From Schistosoma mansoni (Eukaryota; Platyhelminthes; Trematoda; Strigeidida; Schistosomatidae): a DNA stretch of 64,000 nucleotides. The DNA is taken from the NCBI RefSeq assembly GCF_000237925.1, contig NC_031497.1:18157705-18221704 (forward strand), in the 5' to 3' direction. The notes under the pieces are model-generated. The model was not told the DNA's origin. It did not search any database and saw nothing but the letters and a program-made list of their open reading frames with translations. A program made the position numbers and the translations under genes. Shown here piece by piece: positions 10,201 through 21,006 of this stretch. Positions within the stretch are counted from its first letter, which is position 1, and each line of letters begins with the position of its first letter.

Positions 10201-13200
10201 TGATGCAACTCATTTACCAAGTACAGGTTCGTATACCCGGGTTTGAGTCACTTTTTGTATTAGTGCCAGTGATAATAACCGGTTACCCAGATTGAAGTTG
10301 GTAAAGCGGGTCTTGAACCTGTGACCTAACGGCTGTAAGTTGAACGCCTTAACTTCGAAATCATGGCTCCACGTGAGCAATAGAAACACAAAAAAAACAA
10401 ATAGTAGATCGCAAGTGTCTACAAAACACCGGTTGTATGTGATGGAACTGTTACGTTCGTGATCTGTCTACCCACTTTCGTACCGAGGATAACTTGTCTA
10501 ATGTGGATTAAAACCTTGACGCGATAGGCTGACTGGCTTAACCTTGAGGCTAGTATGCGTGAGTTCGAAGTGGGGTAGAGAGACGAAAACTATTTTACCC
10601 CTGATTGGCTGACAAGCACGTGCGAGAGGAAAGACAATACAACTGGAACACCACTCGCTTTATTCTAAAATCCTATCTGGTACCCGAATTCAGATTAGTG
10701 CAAAAAGATCCATGGATAAATAGATGAATAACCTGACCACAACGTACAATAATTAGGAAAATACAATTATGTCCAAAACTGGGGGATTAGAGTAGAAAAT
10801 AGAGTACAAAAGTTTATGTCTAAATTACAATAGCTTTAGAACAGAAAAGGCTATGGCAGTGAATCATACATCAAACGAAAATTTATGATCTCTAGAATAG
10901 ACTAGGGACAAAAGTAAATGTTACTGTTATACAAGCTTTGAATTAAACGAAATAACGTCAAAAACAGCTTCCGTAGTTTGTCAAGGCTTCTTGTTTCTTT
11001 GTTCACATCACGAACTATTAAATTAGTACTGATATCATAAGTAGAGTACTAGGTAATTGTAAGTATAATATTTAATTATAAAAAATTAATGGTGATTATG
11101 CACGAAATGGAATCAGTTCATGAATTTAGTGGTTACCGATTAAACTAATGGAATGCAGATTTCATGTTTAACGTTTATTAGGTAACGACTATAACGTAGG
11201 ATTGAAAACCTTGACATAAATGGCTAAACCTCAGTTTCACTATTACATCTTCAAGTTTTCATATTGCATTATTCTGTGACATTTTTGTTTTCATTCGTTT
11301 GTTTTTCGTTTAGTCTTCCTTCTTACATCTCATTATTTTCGTTTCATTACTTTGGCTATTAGTTCCTTTTCATCATACTGATAGGAGTGTGGTAATGTGG
11401 GCTGATTCAAATTTATCCAATGTTCCACGTCATTAATATCTCTTTTACCTCTCGTTGATTTTATCTACTGTATCCCTTTTATTTTGGTTGTTGGTCAGAT
11501 ATCTCACGCACATTTAAAAGTGATCGATTGTATAGGATCTAATATAAACGATTCACCTTTTTTGAGCAACTGTAAATCAAGCGATAATCCAGATTTACTT
11601 AAGACATTGACTTCATTTAAAAATAATACAGAATAATAAATTAAGCTAACGTTTTTCCTGTTTGTTTTCAGTACTGGATACTGCAGGGCAGGAAGAGTTT
11701 AGTGCAATGAGAGAACAGTATATGCGCATAGGTCAAGGATTTATTATTGTATACTCAGTGACAGACCCTCAGAGTTTTGAAGAAGTCCAGCGATTTCACA
11801 AAGAAATTTCACGGTGTAAAGACTGTGGTTCTTATCCTATGATATTGGCAGCAAATAAGATTGATTTGTCTCAACAACGCCAAGTTTCAGAAGAAGAGGG
11901 TAAACGTCTAGCTACTTATCTCCAAGTAAGTTTTTTTTTATTTTAAACTGTATTTTTGTGTCAATCATCTCTAATTACACACAACTATCCAATTGTGGTA
12001 CTATTTTGTATAATTTTAAACTCCATATAGCTTTCTCTATAGGAGCAACCAGGTAACTTATCGTTTAGTTGGGAAACCACCATAGGCCAACTAGAAAACA
12101 ATGGGTAGTTAGCTGCGTATGTCATCTTCACTACTTTAGTCAATGTATCTTGTAATATATCATGCCATTTAAAGGGTAAGTCATCTGGTTTCGTCATATC
12201 CATGTATATCTACGTATTCAGCTGCTTCCGTGGAGAAAGCTATATCGAGTGTCCAACCGAGCAACTGGGTCAACGAGTTAGTGTACACCCCCATTGTGGT
12301 TAGTAAAGGGTATAACCAAAACAATAGGGAGCTTTGTTCTAATATACTGACTGACTGTCTCTCAATTCTTTGTGGTTGGCTGGTTCCACCATGTGTATGC
12401 AAAAGTTAAAATCCTGTTCAGGTTATTCGAGTAAGATACATAGGCAGCAACAATTAGAAATATATCAACTGTGCAGCTAATCTATCTGGTCTTATTTACT
12501 TCGTAAAACGTTTAGCTCTTAGTATTCATCCAAGTCATATGTAAATAATTTTCACGAAATCTACTAAATTGTTACAAGTGGGAGATGTATAGGATTCACA
12601 AAGTGTACGCTAACTAGCTTAAAATTAGTTCCTAAAGAGTCCACAAATAACTAAATAAATACATCTCAATAATACACATCGCTCGTGGCTAAGTCTATCT
12701 AGTGTTATTTATCTAACTAATTTTCGCATCATATCAGATTTCCGCGTTAATTTTAGCTCGATCAGTTGATGATTAATGCGTTGAATTAATGCAAATTTGA
12801 ATGTGAATTCGACCATTTTGTTAATTAATTTTATACATCAGGAAATATTTCCAAATTTTTTTAGTCACTATAAATGAAAGAGATAAAAATTTGTCACCAT
12901 CTACATCAAATGACTGTACAGATTGGAATGTCATTTTTCTAGTTCATTTCATCACTAGGTACAAATTGTAAGTTGTCATACTATAAAGTTGGTTGTATGA
13001 TAATTATTTTACACCATGCTTGTAGTATTTTCTCCATAAAGCTGTGCAAACAGAAGAGATTGAACAAGATGAAAAAAATTTTAAAAGAGAAAAAAACGGC
13101 TTATTTCAATGATGGTATCAATCATACAAATAAAAGTAAATAGTTTCCTCTTAAGCTTCAGTAATTTGATGAGAAATGAACAATATCTCCCGCCCACATA

Positions 13201-16200
13201 TACATATATATATATACCCACATATACATATATATATATATATATATATAAAAATCAGTCTTTACTGATACAATGTGAAGATTTGTAAAACCTTATTTAT
13301 GCGGTGATGTACAAACTAGACTATGCTTTGTGGTTTTTACTTTCTAAAATGCTTTCTTTTTCTCATCCAATTTCTAATTAGGTTCCTTACATTGAAACAA
13401 GTGCTAAAGATCCTCCAGTTAATGTAGACAAAATGTTTCACGATATGGTACGAATTATCAGGTATGTTATAATAACAGTTCATATTACTATGATAATGAA
13501 CCAATGTTCTATAAATTAGTTCAGTGTCTGCACCTCATCTTTTGTTCAACTGCGCTTCAATTTATTTATTTGAACACATAAATATTCGTACATAGGGACA
13601 CCGAACACATATTCACCGCACTTCATCGTTCGATTTGTGTGAGCTTGGATACTAGTCGGGTGTCCAGATCGAAGCAGGTGACTTTCTTAGGGGGTCACTC
13701 CCCGAGCATTCGGCCTAAAGTTCTAATCCACAAGGCAGTGGAGCGACGTAAGGAGATTCAGTCCCATGGAAGCCGGTGACCAACGATTGGTTCATACGCC
13801 ATTTGTTCCATCAGGATCCTGGAGCCTATGTGCACCATTGGTTTGGACTCGGTGTTTTCCAACTCCCTTAGGTTGATCCTCCATATCCACCAACCCGGTT
13901 AAAGCACCGGACATTCGCTTTTCGTCCTTACAATTTCGCAAACAACAGTAATACCACGAGAAGGCAGTGAGTAGGACTTCCCTGGAAGTGGCTGTATACT
14001 CATGACCATGTGAGAGTATTTCGAGAGGTAGAGCTGACTCCTCACCCTCGGCCGTACCAGGGCATTTAGGGGCACGGCGCTTCAATCACTGTTTAGGACT
14101 GGGGTATTGTGAACATTACTATCTGCCGCCCAACTCATACAAATAAGCTAACTTGTTAAACTAAATTATTAAAATTAATATCATTCAGGATTACCTGATT
14201 GAAAGAGTAAAGCGACGTTGTACAACTGCCCGCTCAACGCTCATTTGGTTAAAACTAGTTAGTCACGACACTTTTTACAAGTATTTGTCTTGAATAATTT
14301 GCTTGATCTTTTTTGATGGCCTATTTTTTATGAGTTAAGGTTTTTGCTAGCGACTTATTTCTATAAACAAAATCGCAGTCTCACCTACTCCACACATTCC
14401 TATTGCTATATTTGGAGAGATTACGAGACCATCTAAAATCGGCGGACGAAACGAAGGATCAGCAATACAACTCAAGTGTATATATACAGCATAAAAATGT
14501 CCTAAGGAAACGTCACCAAATAGCATATTAAGAGAGGATGCGAACCAATGAGATTTAGGGTCCTTTTAAGTCGGAAATGCAATCTGAAGATAAAAATGGG
14601 CGCTTTTATCGCGAAAACGAGAAATTCAAATTTCCAAAATTAAGTTGAAAAAATAAGACGTTTACCAAATTATTTCTAGGGATCTAGCATCCCAAACACC
14701 TCTTTTAACAGCGTACGTTCTTGGGGTCCACCTGCATCTTGACCGTTTGTCACCGTTGTCGAAAAGACCAGTTTGTGAAACGTTTTACTTTTTCATGCGT
14801 AGGAACTTCAGGGAGATTAAAGGTATTTAACAGAATTTCGAGTGGGAGATTTCCTTCTGTTGAAGGGCGATTTGGGGCTAGCTGTTTTCGTAGCCAGTTT
14901 AGGTGTCAAATCCACCTGTCTCATCCCACCTCTACTTCGTATATGATTTGGCCTAGCGTTCTGACCACACGTGCTACAGTCCAGGGACCGTGGATTGGTC
15001 TGTAGTCCCGAGCAAACACCGGACATCTAGCCTTGTACAGCTTCTGGGACTTGGTCTGTGGTGGTGTGGTTCTCGGAAGCATCAGCTTGTGAATCGTCCT
15101 CAATCTTCTCATGAGGATCTCTGCTGGGGACTTTTGTTCTGGTAGGATATCATTCGGTGTCGTTCGATAAACGAGTAAGAAGCTCTGTAGTGTTTGGACT
15201 GGCATCGCATAATGGGGAGGATTTCTGGCCATTTTGAAAACGCATCGACTACAACTAGATAAGTAATTCCATTGATTGGACCAACAAGGTTGACATGTAT
15301 CCTGGATCAGGGATACTCGGGCTGTGGTCTTGAAACCGGCGGTACTTTACCGTTAAGTTTCTCCGCTTGCTAACACTGCGTGCATTTGCCTACCAACTCC
15401 ATGATATGCTGCTCCATAAGAGGTCAGTATGCATAACTTATGGCTGTGGGTTTCATTCATTTTACACCAGGGTGACCACTATGAAACTGCTTCAGCACCT
15501 TTGATGGTAGGGATTCTGACACCACCACAATCTCAAAACATCAAGCATCCGTTCATGACACAATGAATCGGTGAATATTCATTAGATGTAGTCTAGGTAT
15601 TTCACATAGCCAGATTATAATACAATTCAAATTAGATTAAGCAATATAACTCAACTGATACTGATGACTTAAATCTACTGACTAACCCATGAGGCGAGGT
15701 CGTGGGTGCACACTGCTGAGGTGTCCCACAATAGGATGAAACGGCCGTCCAGTGCTTCCAGATGGTCTAGCTTCAATTGACTCACGCTTTCAACTAACTC
15801 ATGTTTCTTTGTCAAAAGCTCAAAGTATTTAATACGTCATAAGTAATTTGACTACGAATTCAATTCGAACAAACTAGACTTTTATAGGTTATCTTTCTCA
15901 TAAATTAATGCGGTTCAACGAAACGATATAAATTATTTGTACTTTATCTTATTTATTGAATTACACCTTTGAAGTTTTTATTTGGTTTTGTCGATTCTAT
16001 GGCATTTTAGCCTACCAATAGATTTATGTTTTCAAATATTTGAAAATTAAATTAACTTTTCTGGTTCCAGTCAGCTATAATCAACATAGAACCTGATACA
16101 AATAATATATCAGCTTAATCGGCCATACCATATCAGTTATGGAGAGATGAAAATGATAAAAGGAATATTGAAAGAGTCAGTATATTCTACTGATATCAAT

Positions 16201-16631
16201 GATGATCATGAGAAAAACTAAATAATGTATTTTGATTATTAGTTATTGAAGCAAAAACATTTCATTATATAAGCGCTATTTCACTGTTTAGTAAGAGTGT
16301 AGTTCATTTATTAAGTATAGACTTATGTACTGGGCTTTAAGTTTTCCTATCTGTGTAGAAAAACTAGTGCTAGTACTTGATGGCTTTCCAACACGAAATG
16401 ATCGAGGTGAATTTTAAGTCTGTTGATGATGAAGTCTTTAACTAGTCAATCCACTGTTTTATTTCAATTGTTTAGCTTAATAATAAGTGACTGTGACTAG
16501 ACAAACTAATGAAAATAAAGCCCTTGATTAATAAAATTATTTTGCTTCCATGTTTTTTTTTCAGAAAACTGCCTCCACCACAACTAATCTCGAAAGGTGA
16601 TCGTAAAAAAGTTCGTTGTTTGTTATTATGA
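7235..16631 (+). CDS. MRAS: M-Ras-type small GTPase, complete five-exon gene
   Basis: Membrane-anchored GTP/GDP switch of the Ras family. In animals M-Ras acts with SHOC2 and PP1 to activate RAF. Exons: 7235-7336, 7370-7466, 11672-11925, 13382-13461 and 16565-16631. Introns are 33 bp, 4.2 kb, 1.5 kb and 3.1 kb, all GT..AG with consistent phase, giving 199 aa (human M-Ras 208). Motifs: G1 GDGGVGKS (residues 22-29), switch I DPTIEDSY (45-52, Thr47), G3 DTAGQE (69-74, Gln73), G4 NKID (128-131), G5 ETSAKD (156-161). A basic GDRKKVR stretch then precedes the C-terminal CLLL (196-199), a CaaX box whose final Leu predicts geranylgeranylation. GDGG in G1, the YFQ before switch I, QNAEIDN after it and the [19 protein letters not shown] block fit M-Ras better than R-Ras or H-Ras. 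All catalytic residues are present. The introns are packed with repeats listed separately. Confidence 0.93.
7761..7972. mobile_element. Palindromic MITE-like element, copy 1
   Basis: The 212-bp sequence begins CTCAATCTCCTTGTTTTGGGG and ends CCCAAAATAGGGAGATTGGG, giving imperfect terminal inverted repeats of about 19 bp. Its interior is rich in short 'ggggaaa/tttcccc' palindromes. It is flanked by AT on both sides. Related copies lie at 24433-24591 and 39851-39959. It has no coding capacity. Confidence 0.65.
7973..9070. other. M-Ras intron 2, part without recognised features
   Basis: Intronic sequence between the MITE-like element and the 0.5-kb repeat. I see no exon, RNA gene or repeat that I can assign. 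Confidence 0.4.
9071..9570 (+). repeat. 0.5-kb SINE-like repeat, plus-strand copy
   Basis: Starts at AAAATGCCCTGATACGGCC, the same start as the copies ending at 14076 and 42185. It ends with the tail 'catatgtatctggtgccc...accaatattta' followed by AAATAAATAAATAA. The frame is not conserved between copies, so it is noncoding. The last ~60 bp match the 3' end of the LINE at 52340-53795, which suggests mobilisation by that LINE's machinery. Confidence 0.75.
9571..11671. other. M-Ras intron 2, second half
   Basis: Mostly unremarkable AT-rich intron. Two items stand out. A tRNA-like head on the minus strand at about 10290-10375 has a B-box-like GGTTCAAGACC. A dispersed block at about 10720-10930 recurs, diverged, at 57890-58090. 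The acceptor of M-Ras exon 3 (TTTTCAG, ending 11671) closes it. Confidence 0.4.
10290..10375 (-). repeat. Degenerate tRNA-derived SINE head
   Basis: On the minus strand it reads GTTAAGGCGTTCAACTTAC, then TCACAGGTTCAAGACCC, which resembles an A-box/B-box pair of a pol III promoter. It does not fold into an intact tRNA that I can draw, so it is called a SINE relic. A similar head lies at 41112-41162. Confidence 0.35.
11926..13381. other. M-Ras intron 3
   Basis: Intron of 1456 bp with a GTAAGT donor and a TAATTAG acceptor. It holds a dinucleotide tract (13198-13251). A moderately GC-richer block at about 12050-12420 has no family I recognise. No gene is seen. Confidence 0.5.
13198..13251. repeat. 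(TA/CA)n microsatellite
   Basis: Mixed run of CATATA and TATATA units, probably length-variable between individuals. Confidence 0.9.
13562..14076 (-). repeat. 0.5-kb SINE-like repeat, minus-strand copy with 10-bp target duplication
   Basis: On the minus strand it runs from CTAAATGCCCTGGTACGGCC to the LINE-like tail and a (TAAA)n-type terminus. The 10-mer GCGCTTCAAT occurs immediately on both sides (13552-13561 and 14077-14086), a perfect target-site duplication. The 97-codon frame inside it is not conserved in other copies. It lies in M-Ras intron 4, antisense to the gene. Confidence 0.82.
14430..15560 (-). mobile_element. LTR retrotransposon fossil (Ty3/Gypsy-like), 3' part
   Basis: Minus-strand relic holding the C-terminal integrase region (best seen at 14921-15232), followed by a polypurine tract and a 3' LTR whose first base is near 14700 (TGTTTGGGATG). 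The LTR sequence is related to the solo LTR at 48274-48664. The 5' LTR, gag and most of pol are absent. The copy is broken, with several breaks, and looks old. Confidence 0.65.
15690..15800 (+). repeat. Hammerhead SINE (HH-SINE2), 5'-truncated copy
   Basis: Matches the 3' half of the family at 54664-55080. It has hammerhead stem I CACTG/CAGTG, stem II with its loop, GAAAC, the ACGGCCGT palindrome of stem III, and the tail GGTCTAGCTTCAATTGACTC. The core reads CTGAGGT where the ribozyme consensus needs CTGANGA, so position A9 is changed and cleavage is doubtful. The tRNA-like head is missing. It lies in M-Ras intron 4. Confidence 0.78.
15801..16564. other. M-Ras intron 4, distal part
   Basis: AT-rich intron ending in the polypyrimidine tract and TTTTTCAG acceptor of exon 5. 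No feature is seen. Confidence 0.5.
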
Positions 16632-19012
16632 CATGTTGGTTAGTGTGTAGGCTACTTAAACTTTCCTCATTTATTTAAACAAAGCGTAATCATCTTCAGT
16701 GCCTAGATGCTTCAATATTTAATGATATCAATGATAAAACATCTGTATACATCCTGCATACCCTTACCCTGCGTCTTCATACCATGTTTTCTTCCTAACC
16801 GATTTACAATGTGCTCCTGGACGTCCAAACAGATATGTAAAATGGGAATGTTAATTATGGTATTCCAGTGAATTTGGCTAAAATATCATATCAGTTAAAC
16901 CTGTGATTTGGTATTTACTTTCTTCTACTCCTCACTACCTTCAGTCTCCAGGATTTTTAAAACATCTACTACTAATATTTTTGTTATATGCTTTGAAACG
17001 ATTGCATTAATGCGGTGTTAGACAGTAACCAAAACAATAGTAATGACCCAAATTGCGCCGATTCAACCTAGTTAACTACTTATTTTTCCCCATCATATTA
17101 AACATGCATACACAAGCACTGACATTTTGTACAGGATTTGCTTTGATATTTTATTTCTCTGTAGAACAAGATCTTTATCCTAACTGCTATCAGTTATCAT
17201 ACTTGTACCTTCCAATTTTCACTATTGTATCAAGTCTTGCCTATGACCACACTATAGAGAAGTGGCATTTTTAAATAATGTTGAACTTTAATGCTTCTAC
17301 GTGATATCTTGTACCTTAGTAATATGTATTTGGCTGTTCGTATAGTTTTTATACTTACCGGATCATGTTTTGTACTTATTCAATACTAATGATGTAATAT
17401 TTGTGCGTTGTGGCTGACTGAACGGTGTGATATTAAAAACGACAGTAGTAATAATAACGTTTATCTGTCAGAATCGTTTATCTAGGCTAATACAACCACT
17501 TTCTGTAAATTTTTTGTTTTCTCTACAGTTCCTGTTTGCAACATGCACATCTATGTCTGGTTAATTTTCTAATTTATCCTTTGCAAGATGGTCACGTATA
17601 TTTCTACTCTGAAAAAGTCGATCAGCTTGCTGTCAAACATATGTGGCTCACCCAGTTTTCAGCGTCTGTACATCGTAAAGATCGGTTTCTTTTTCCTCTG
17701 TACCTTTCTTTCTGTTTCTGTATTTGTGTATCCCCTTTTGTTTTTACTACCTATTAATCCGTCTCGTAGGTGTTGTACATTTCTACCTATTGATTACTTT
17801 AATAATGTTTTTCTACCATGTTATTACGGATCTAGTAACTGTGTTGCTTTTTATCATCTAATGGGTTGCTCTTTGGTATTTTAACCACTTATTTTAACTT
17901 CAGGGTGTTCAGTATACATGTTCATTTGGCTAGATTTTCCAATGCTGTCTACTGTCCATTTAGAAGAGGGCTACATATCAATGACCTTGTAAACAACTGA
18001 TTACAGCAGTCCCCAAAGAAAATGGACTAGTGTTTAGTTGTATACTCTAATTAATTGGTTATTTATTATTCTGCATCAAATTCTTCTTCATTAAATTACA
18101 TCAAGAAGACTGTTAAGTGTTTATATAAAATTATAATAACCCAAAGTATGGTCTTGTCTTATAGAAGTCCATTTGATTTCCTGAAGAAAATTCGCTAAAA
18201 TCGTGCTTATTTTAAATATATGTTCATATACAGGTAGAGTACTCACGTCTTCATCATAATTGATGTTTAAGACATCATGATGAGTTGGCTTATACTAATG
18301 AAGATTTCAGGAAATTTCTGAACTCAGTGTTAATTCTTACTGGGGTATCTTAAGCATGTCTCTTATTGTGTAATGCATCATAGAGATAACTATTTTGCTG
18401 ACTAGAGTATAGTAAAACAATGTTTCAATCAAAGTAATGATAGGAAAACATGTAGTCAAAGGCGCTAAATACTAGGGTAGCAGATAGGGAAGAATACATT
18501 TACCCGTAGGCGCAATTAAAGGAACCATTTTACCTTCAACCTGGTGCATCGATGCTGCCGGCTGATTCCAAAGCAATACCTGGAATTTTTTGTAAAGTTG
18601 CTAACAATTAAACTAAGTATACGTATCTTCTAGTCAGTGAATTTGTTTCTTATTCTATTTGAAGAGATTTTTCGCATTATTCTAATTTGTATGCACATGT
18701 CCACATATTTGATAAAAAAAAGCTTGAATCTGCAGGCTTTTTCAATGGTTAAATCCTACGTAGTATGTATTTGTAGGAAATTTCGGTTATATCCTTTGCA
18801 ATCCTACAATTATTAGTGATTTTTCAAAGCTTGTAGATTTTATGACCCGGAAAAATCCTAAACTTTTATATGGCTGTGCAAAGGATCTGTGCTGAGTAAC
18901 CGTCAGGTTTACTTAGGCATCATACTTAATACCTCAAGTAAACTAGCGGTTCTTGTTTGATTTTCGATATGTATAAGGTATCGCAGTTATATTTTGCTTT
19001 ATGTCAGTGAAG
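16632..19012. other. M-Ras 3' UTR and intergenic region
   Basis: Follows the TGA of M-Ras. Open frames at 17053-17274 and 17536-17884 are Phe/Leu/Tyr-rich, overlap one another and look like products of T-rich DNA. No gene, RNA or repeat is assigned. The transcript end cannot be placed with confidence. Confidence 0.4.
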
Positions 19013-19943
19013 GTACGGCCACTGTGTTGCACCATCTCTCGGACCCCAGCCAGGGAGTCGGGAAGGACCAACATAAACCAGCCCTTTGCAGCTTTCTTTC
19101 ATACCACGATATCATGTCATACACTGACCAACACTCCGCTTTTTCCAACCAGTCCCAGCGCCGGCAAATAATGCACGACGTGGGATTATCTGGGACGACA
19201 TTCGTAGATCATGTCCAAGCCACCGAAGTCGGTGTTTCAAGATAGTGACACCAATTGGGTTATCGTCTCGGCGCCCGAACACACGATGCCGAACCCCTGC
19301 ATTACTAACATGGTAATACCACTGGATGACAGCAATCGTTTGGACAACGATGATCAAACACAGAGTCGTCCAACATCCTCAACTCAGAGAGGCCAGGTTT
19401 CACAAGCATCGAGCGAAACTGCTCTCACCGACGCGTTGCAGATCCAACCTTTTACAGCCAGACTAACATCACGAAGGCGTCAAAGATGGCCCAGATTGGC
19501 ATAAGCCTCACCGGCTTTCACTATACGTGCATCGATCTCATCACTCACGCCACCACCAGCATTTATGTAGCTACCTAGATACACGAACTTCTCAACTACT
19601 TCAATCTGTTCACCATCCAGGGTGATTACAGGATTAGAATCCTGCCAGTCTCGTAGGAGGACTTTGCACTTGGAGGCTGCAAAGCACATACTGTACCTGC
19701 GGACACTGATTGCCAACTGATTAAGTGCGGATTGCATGCCTTGGGCATTATCGCACAATAAGGCAATATCATCCGCATACTCAAGGTCGAGAAGTCTTTC
19801 TCCAGGCAGCAGATCCACACCGCCAATACTTACATCCATCAGAGCTGTTTCCAGGATGTCATCGATAGCAAAGTTGAAGAGGAATGGTGGGATTGGACAA
19901 CCCTGCCTAACCCCACTGCTCAAATGGAACAAGGGAGACTGGT
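19013..19943 (-). mobile_element. Non-LTR retrotransposon (LINE-A), 5'-truncated RT to C-terminus
   Basis: Minus-strand reverse transcriptase fragment. It has the motif [20 protein letters not shown], then the catalytic YADDIALL, then [20 protein letters not shown] and a thumb/C-terminal region interrupted by frame changes. The same family occurs at 52340-53795 on the plus strand. The 5' end is cut off at 19943, where a hammerhead SINE begins. The endonuclease domain and 3' UTR are absent. A relic of a schistosome LINE (clade not settled by eye). Confidence 0.85.
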
Positions 19944-20078
19944 AGGTCCTGAGTTCGAATCTCACGAGGCGGGATCGTAGGTGCTCAGTGCTGAAGAGTC
20001 CCATAATATGATGAAACGGCCATCCAGTGCTTCCAGGTTTTCCTTGGTGGTCTAGCTTCAATTGACTCATGATCTCAA
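19942..20078 (+). repeat. Hammerhead SINE (HH-SINE2), 5'-truncated copy
   Basis: Begins inside the tRNA-like B box (GAGTTCGAATCTCACGAGG) and continues through the hammerhead to CTTCAATTGACTCATGATC. The core is CTGAAGA (consistent with CTGANGA), but stem I is lost (CAGTG opposite CAGTG) and stem II is weakened, so it should be inactive. It abuts the LINE end at 19943. Confidence 0.78.
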
Positions 20079-20098
20079 CTATGTAAAATGTTATAAGC

Positions 20099-20320
20099 AA
20101 TGATGGATAGTGGCTAGCACTGAAATCCACAACCCGCGTTTCGTCACGACTCAGTATCTGAGTGGATAACGCGGTGGCGTTTGGAGCGAAAGGTACTGGG
20201 TTCGAGTCCCAGAGTGAATATCAACTTTGAGATGTGGGTACATCCAGCTGAAGGGTCCCAAATAGGACGAAACGCGCGTCCTGGATTCCACTGCTAGCTA
20301 CTATCCATCGTTGCTCATAC
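20099..20320 (+). repeat. Smalpha-type hammerhead SINE with an inverted half-copy in front
   Basis: The tRNA-derived head GTGGATAACGCGGTGGCG has a B box GGTTCGAGTCC at 20199-20209. A hammerhead follows at 20241-20286: stem I ATCCAG/CTGGAT, core CTGAAGG, stem II GTCC..GGAC, GAAA, short stem III, and C20280 as the cleavage nucleotide. This is the Smalpha arrangement known from Schistosoma mansoni. A9 of the core is G here. The stretch 20103-20147 is an imperfect reverse complement of about 20266-20312, so the unit carries an inverted partial copy of its own 3' half. Confidence 0.85.
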
Positions 20321-21006
20321 TTGAATAGAATGTATTCAACATGTTTGTTATAAAACAAAACAAACAAGTAAATTCTTAATGATTCAAGATCTGTCGAAAT
20401 TAATTGTTATAAAATAATAGTGTTCATATTAAATATATAATTCAATATAATTATTATTAATGCAGTTATTAATTTTTTTTAATTTGTGGAATTAACGATA
20501 TCAGTTACGTGTTCAATTTATCCGATGGAAAATTAGTTAAAATTATCAAAGACAAACTATGGTTGTCTTGAAAAGTAACAACAATAATTTAAAATAAGAA
20601 AAGAAAAAGAAACAACTAGATTTCAAATATTTTTTTCACTCTTATAAACTGAAATCTAAAAAATATTTTTGGTGAGACTATAATTTATGAACGAACTAAT
20701 TAGATTTAGGATAAGAGATATTAAATGTTGGCGCAAAATTCATTCATCTATTTGGTCAAATAACGTTTTGATAGTTTAGTTAATATCAATTAGTGATGAA
20801 CACTTTAAATCTAGTTCTTAACTCTAACCATCAATTGTGAATCATAATCTTTATTTTTCATACAGGTTTATAACCCTTGTTTAACTGTGTAGTAGGTTGG
20901 TGGATAACCCTCAAGGTCATCTAAGTCGCTCAAAGGTCATTCAATAATAAAAGAAGAAAGTGAAAACTGAAATGTTTTTTTAAAAAAAATAGGAAATATC
21001 ACTTAT
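20321..21006. other. Intergenic region downstream of the DUSP-like gene
   Basis: Very AT-rich. On the minus strand an AATAAA hexamer (20850-20855) lies about 150 bp after the phosphatase stop codon and could serve as its polyadenylation signal. Nothing else is recognised. Confidence 0.4.

Noticed and set aside
13198-13251. CRISPR-like or tandem-repeat array
   Set aside because: Simple dinucleotide tract. No spaced direct repeats with unique spacers occur anywhere in the window.
13792-14085. 97-codon minus-strand frame rich in Lys and Gly
   Set aside because: It lies within the 0.5-kb repeat and is not conserved in the other copies.
17053-17884. Hydrophobic plus-strand frames resembling membrane proteins
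   Set aside because: Overlapping frames in T-rich DNA downstream of M-Ras, with no splice signals or motifs.
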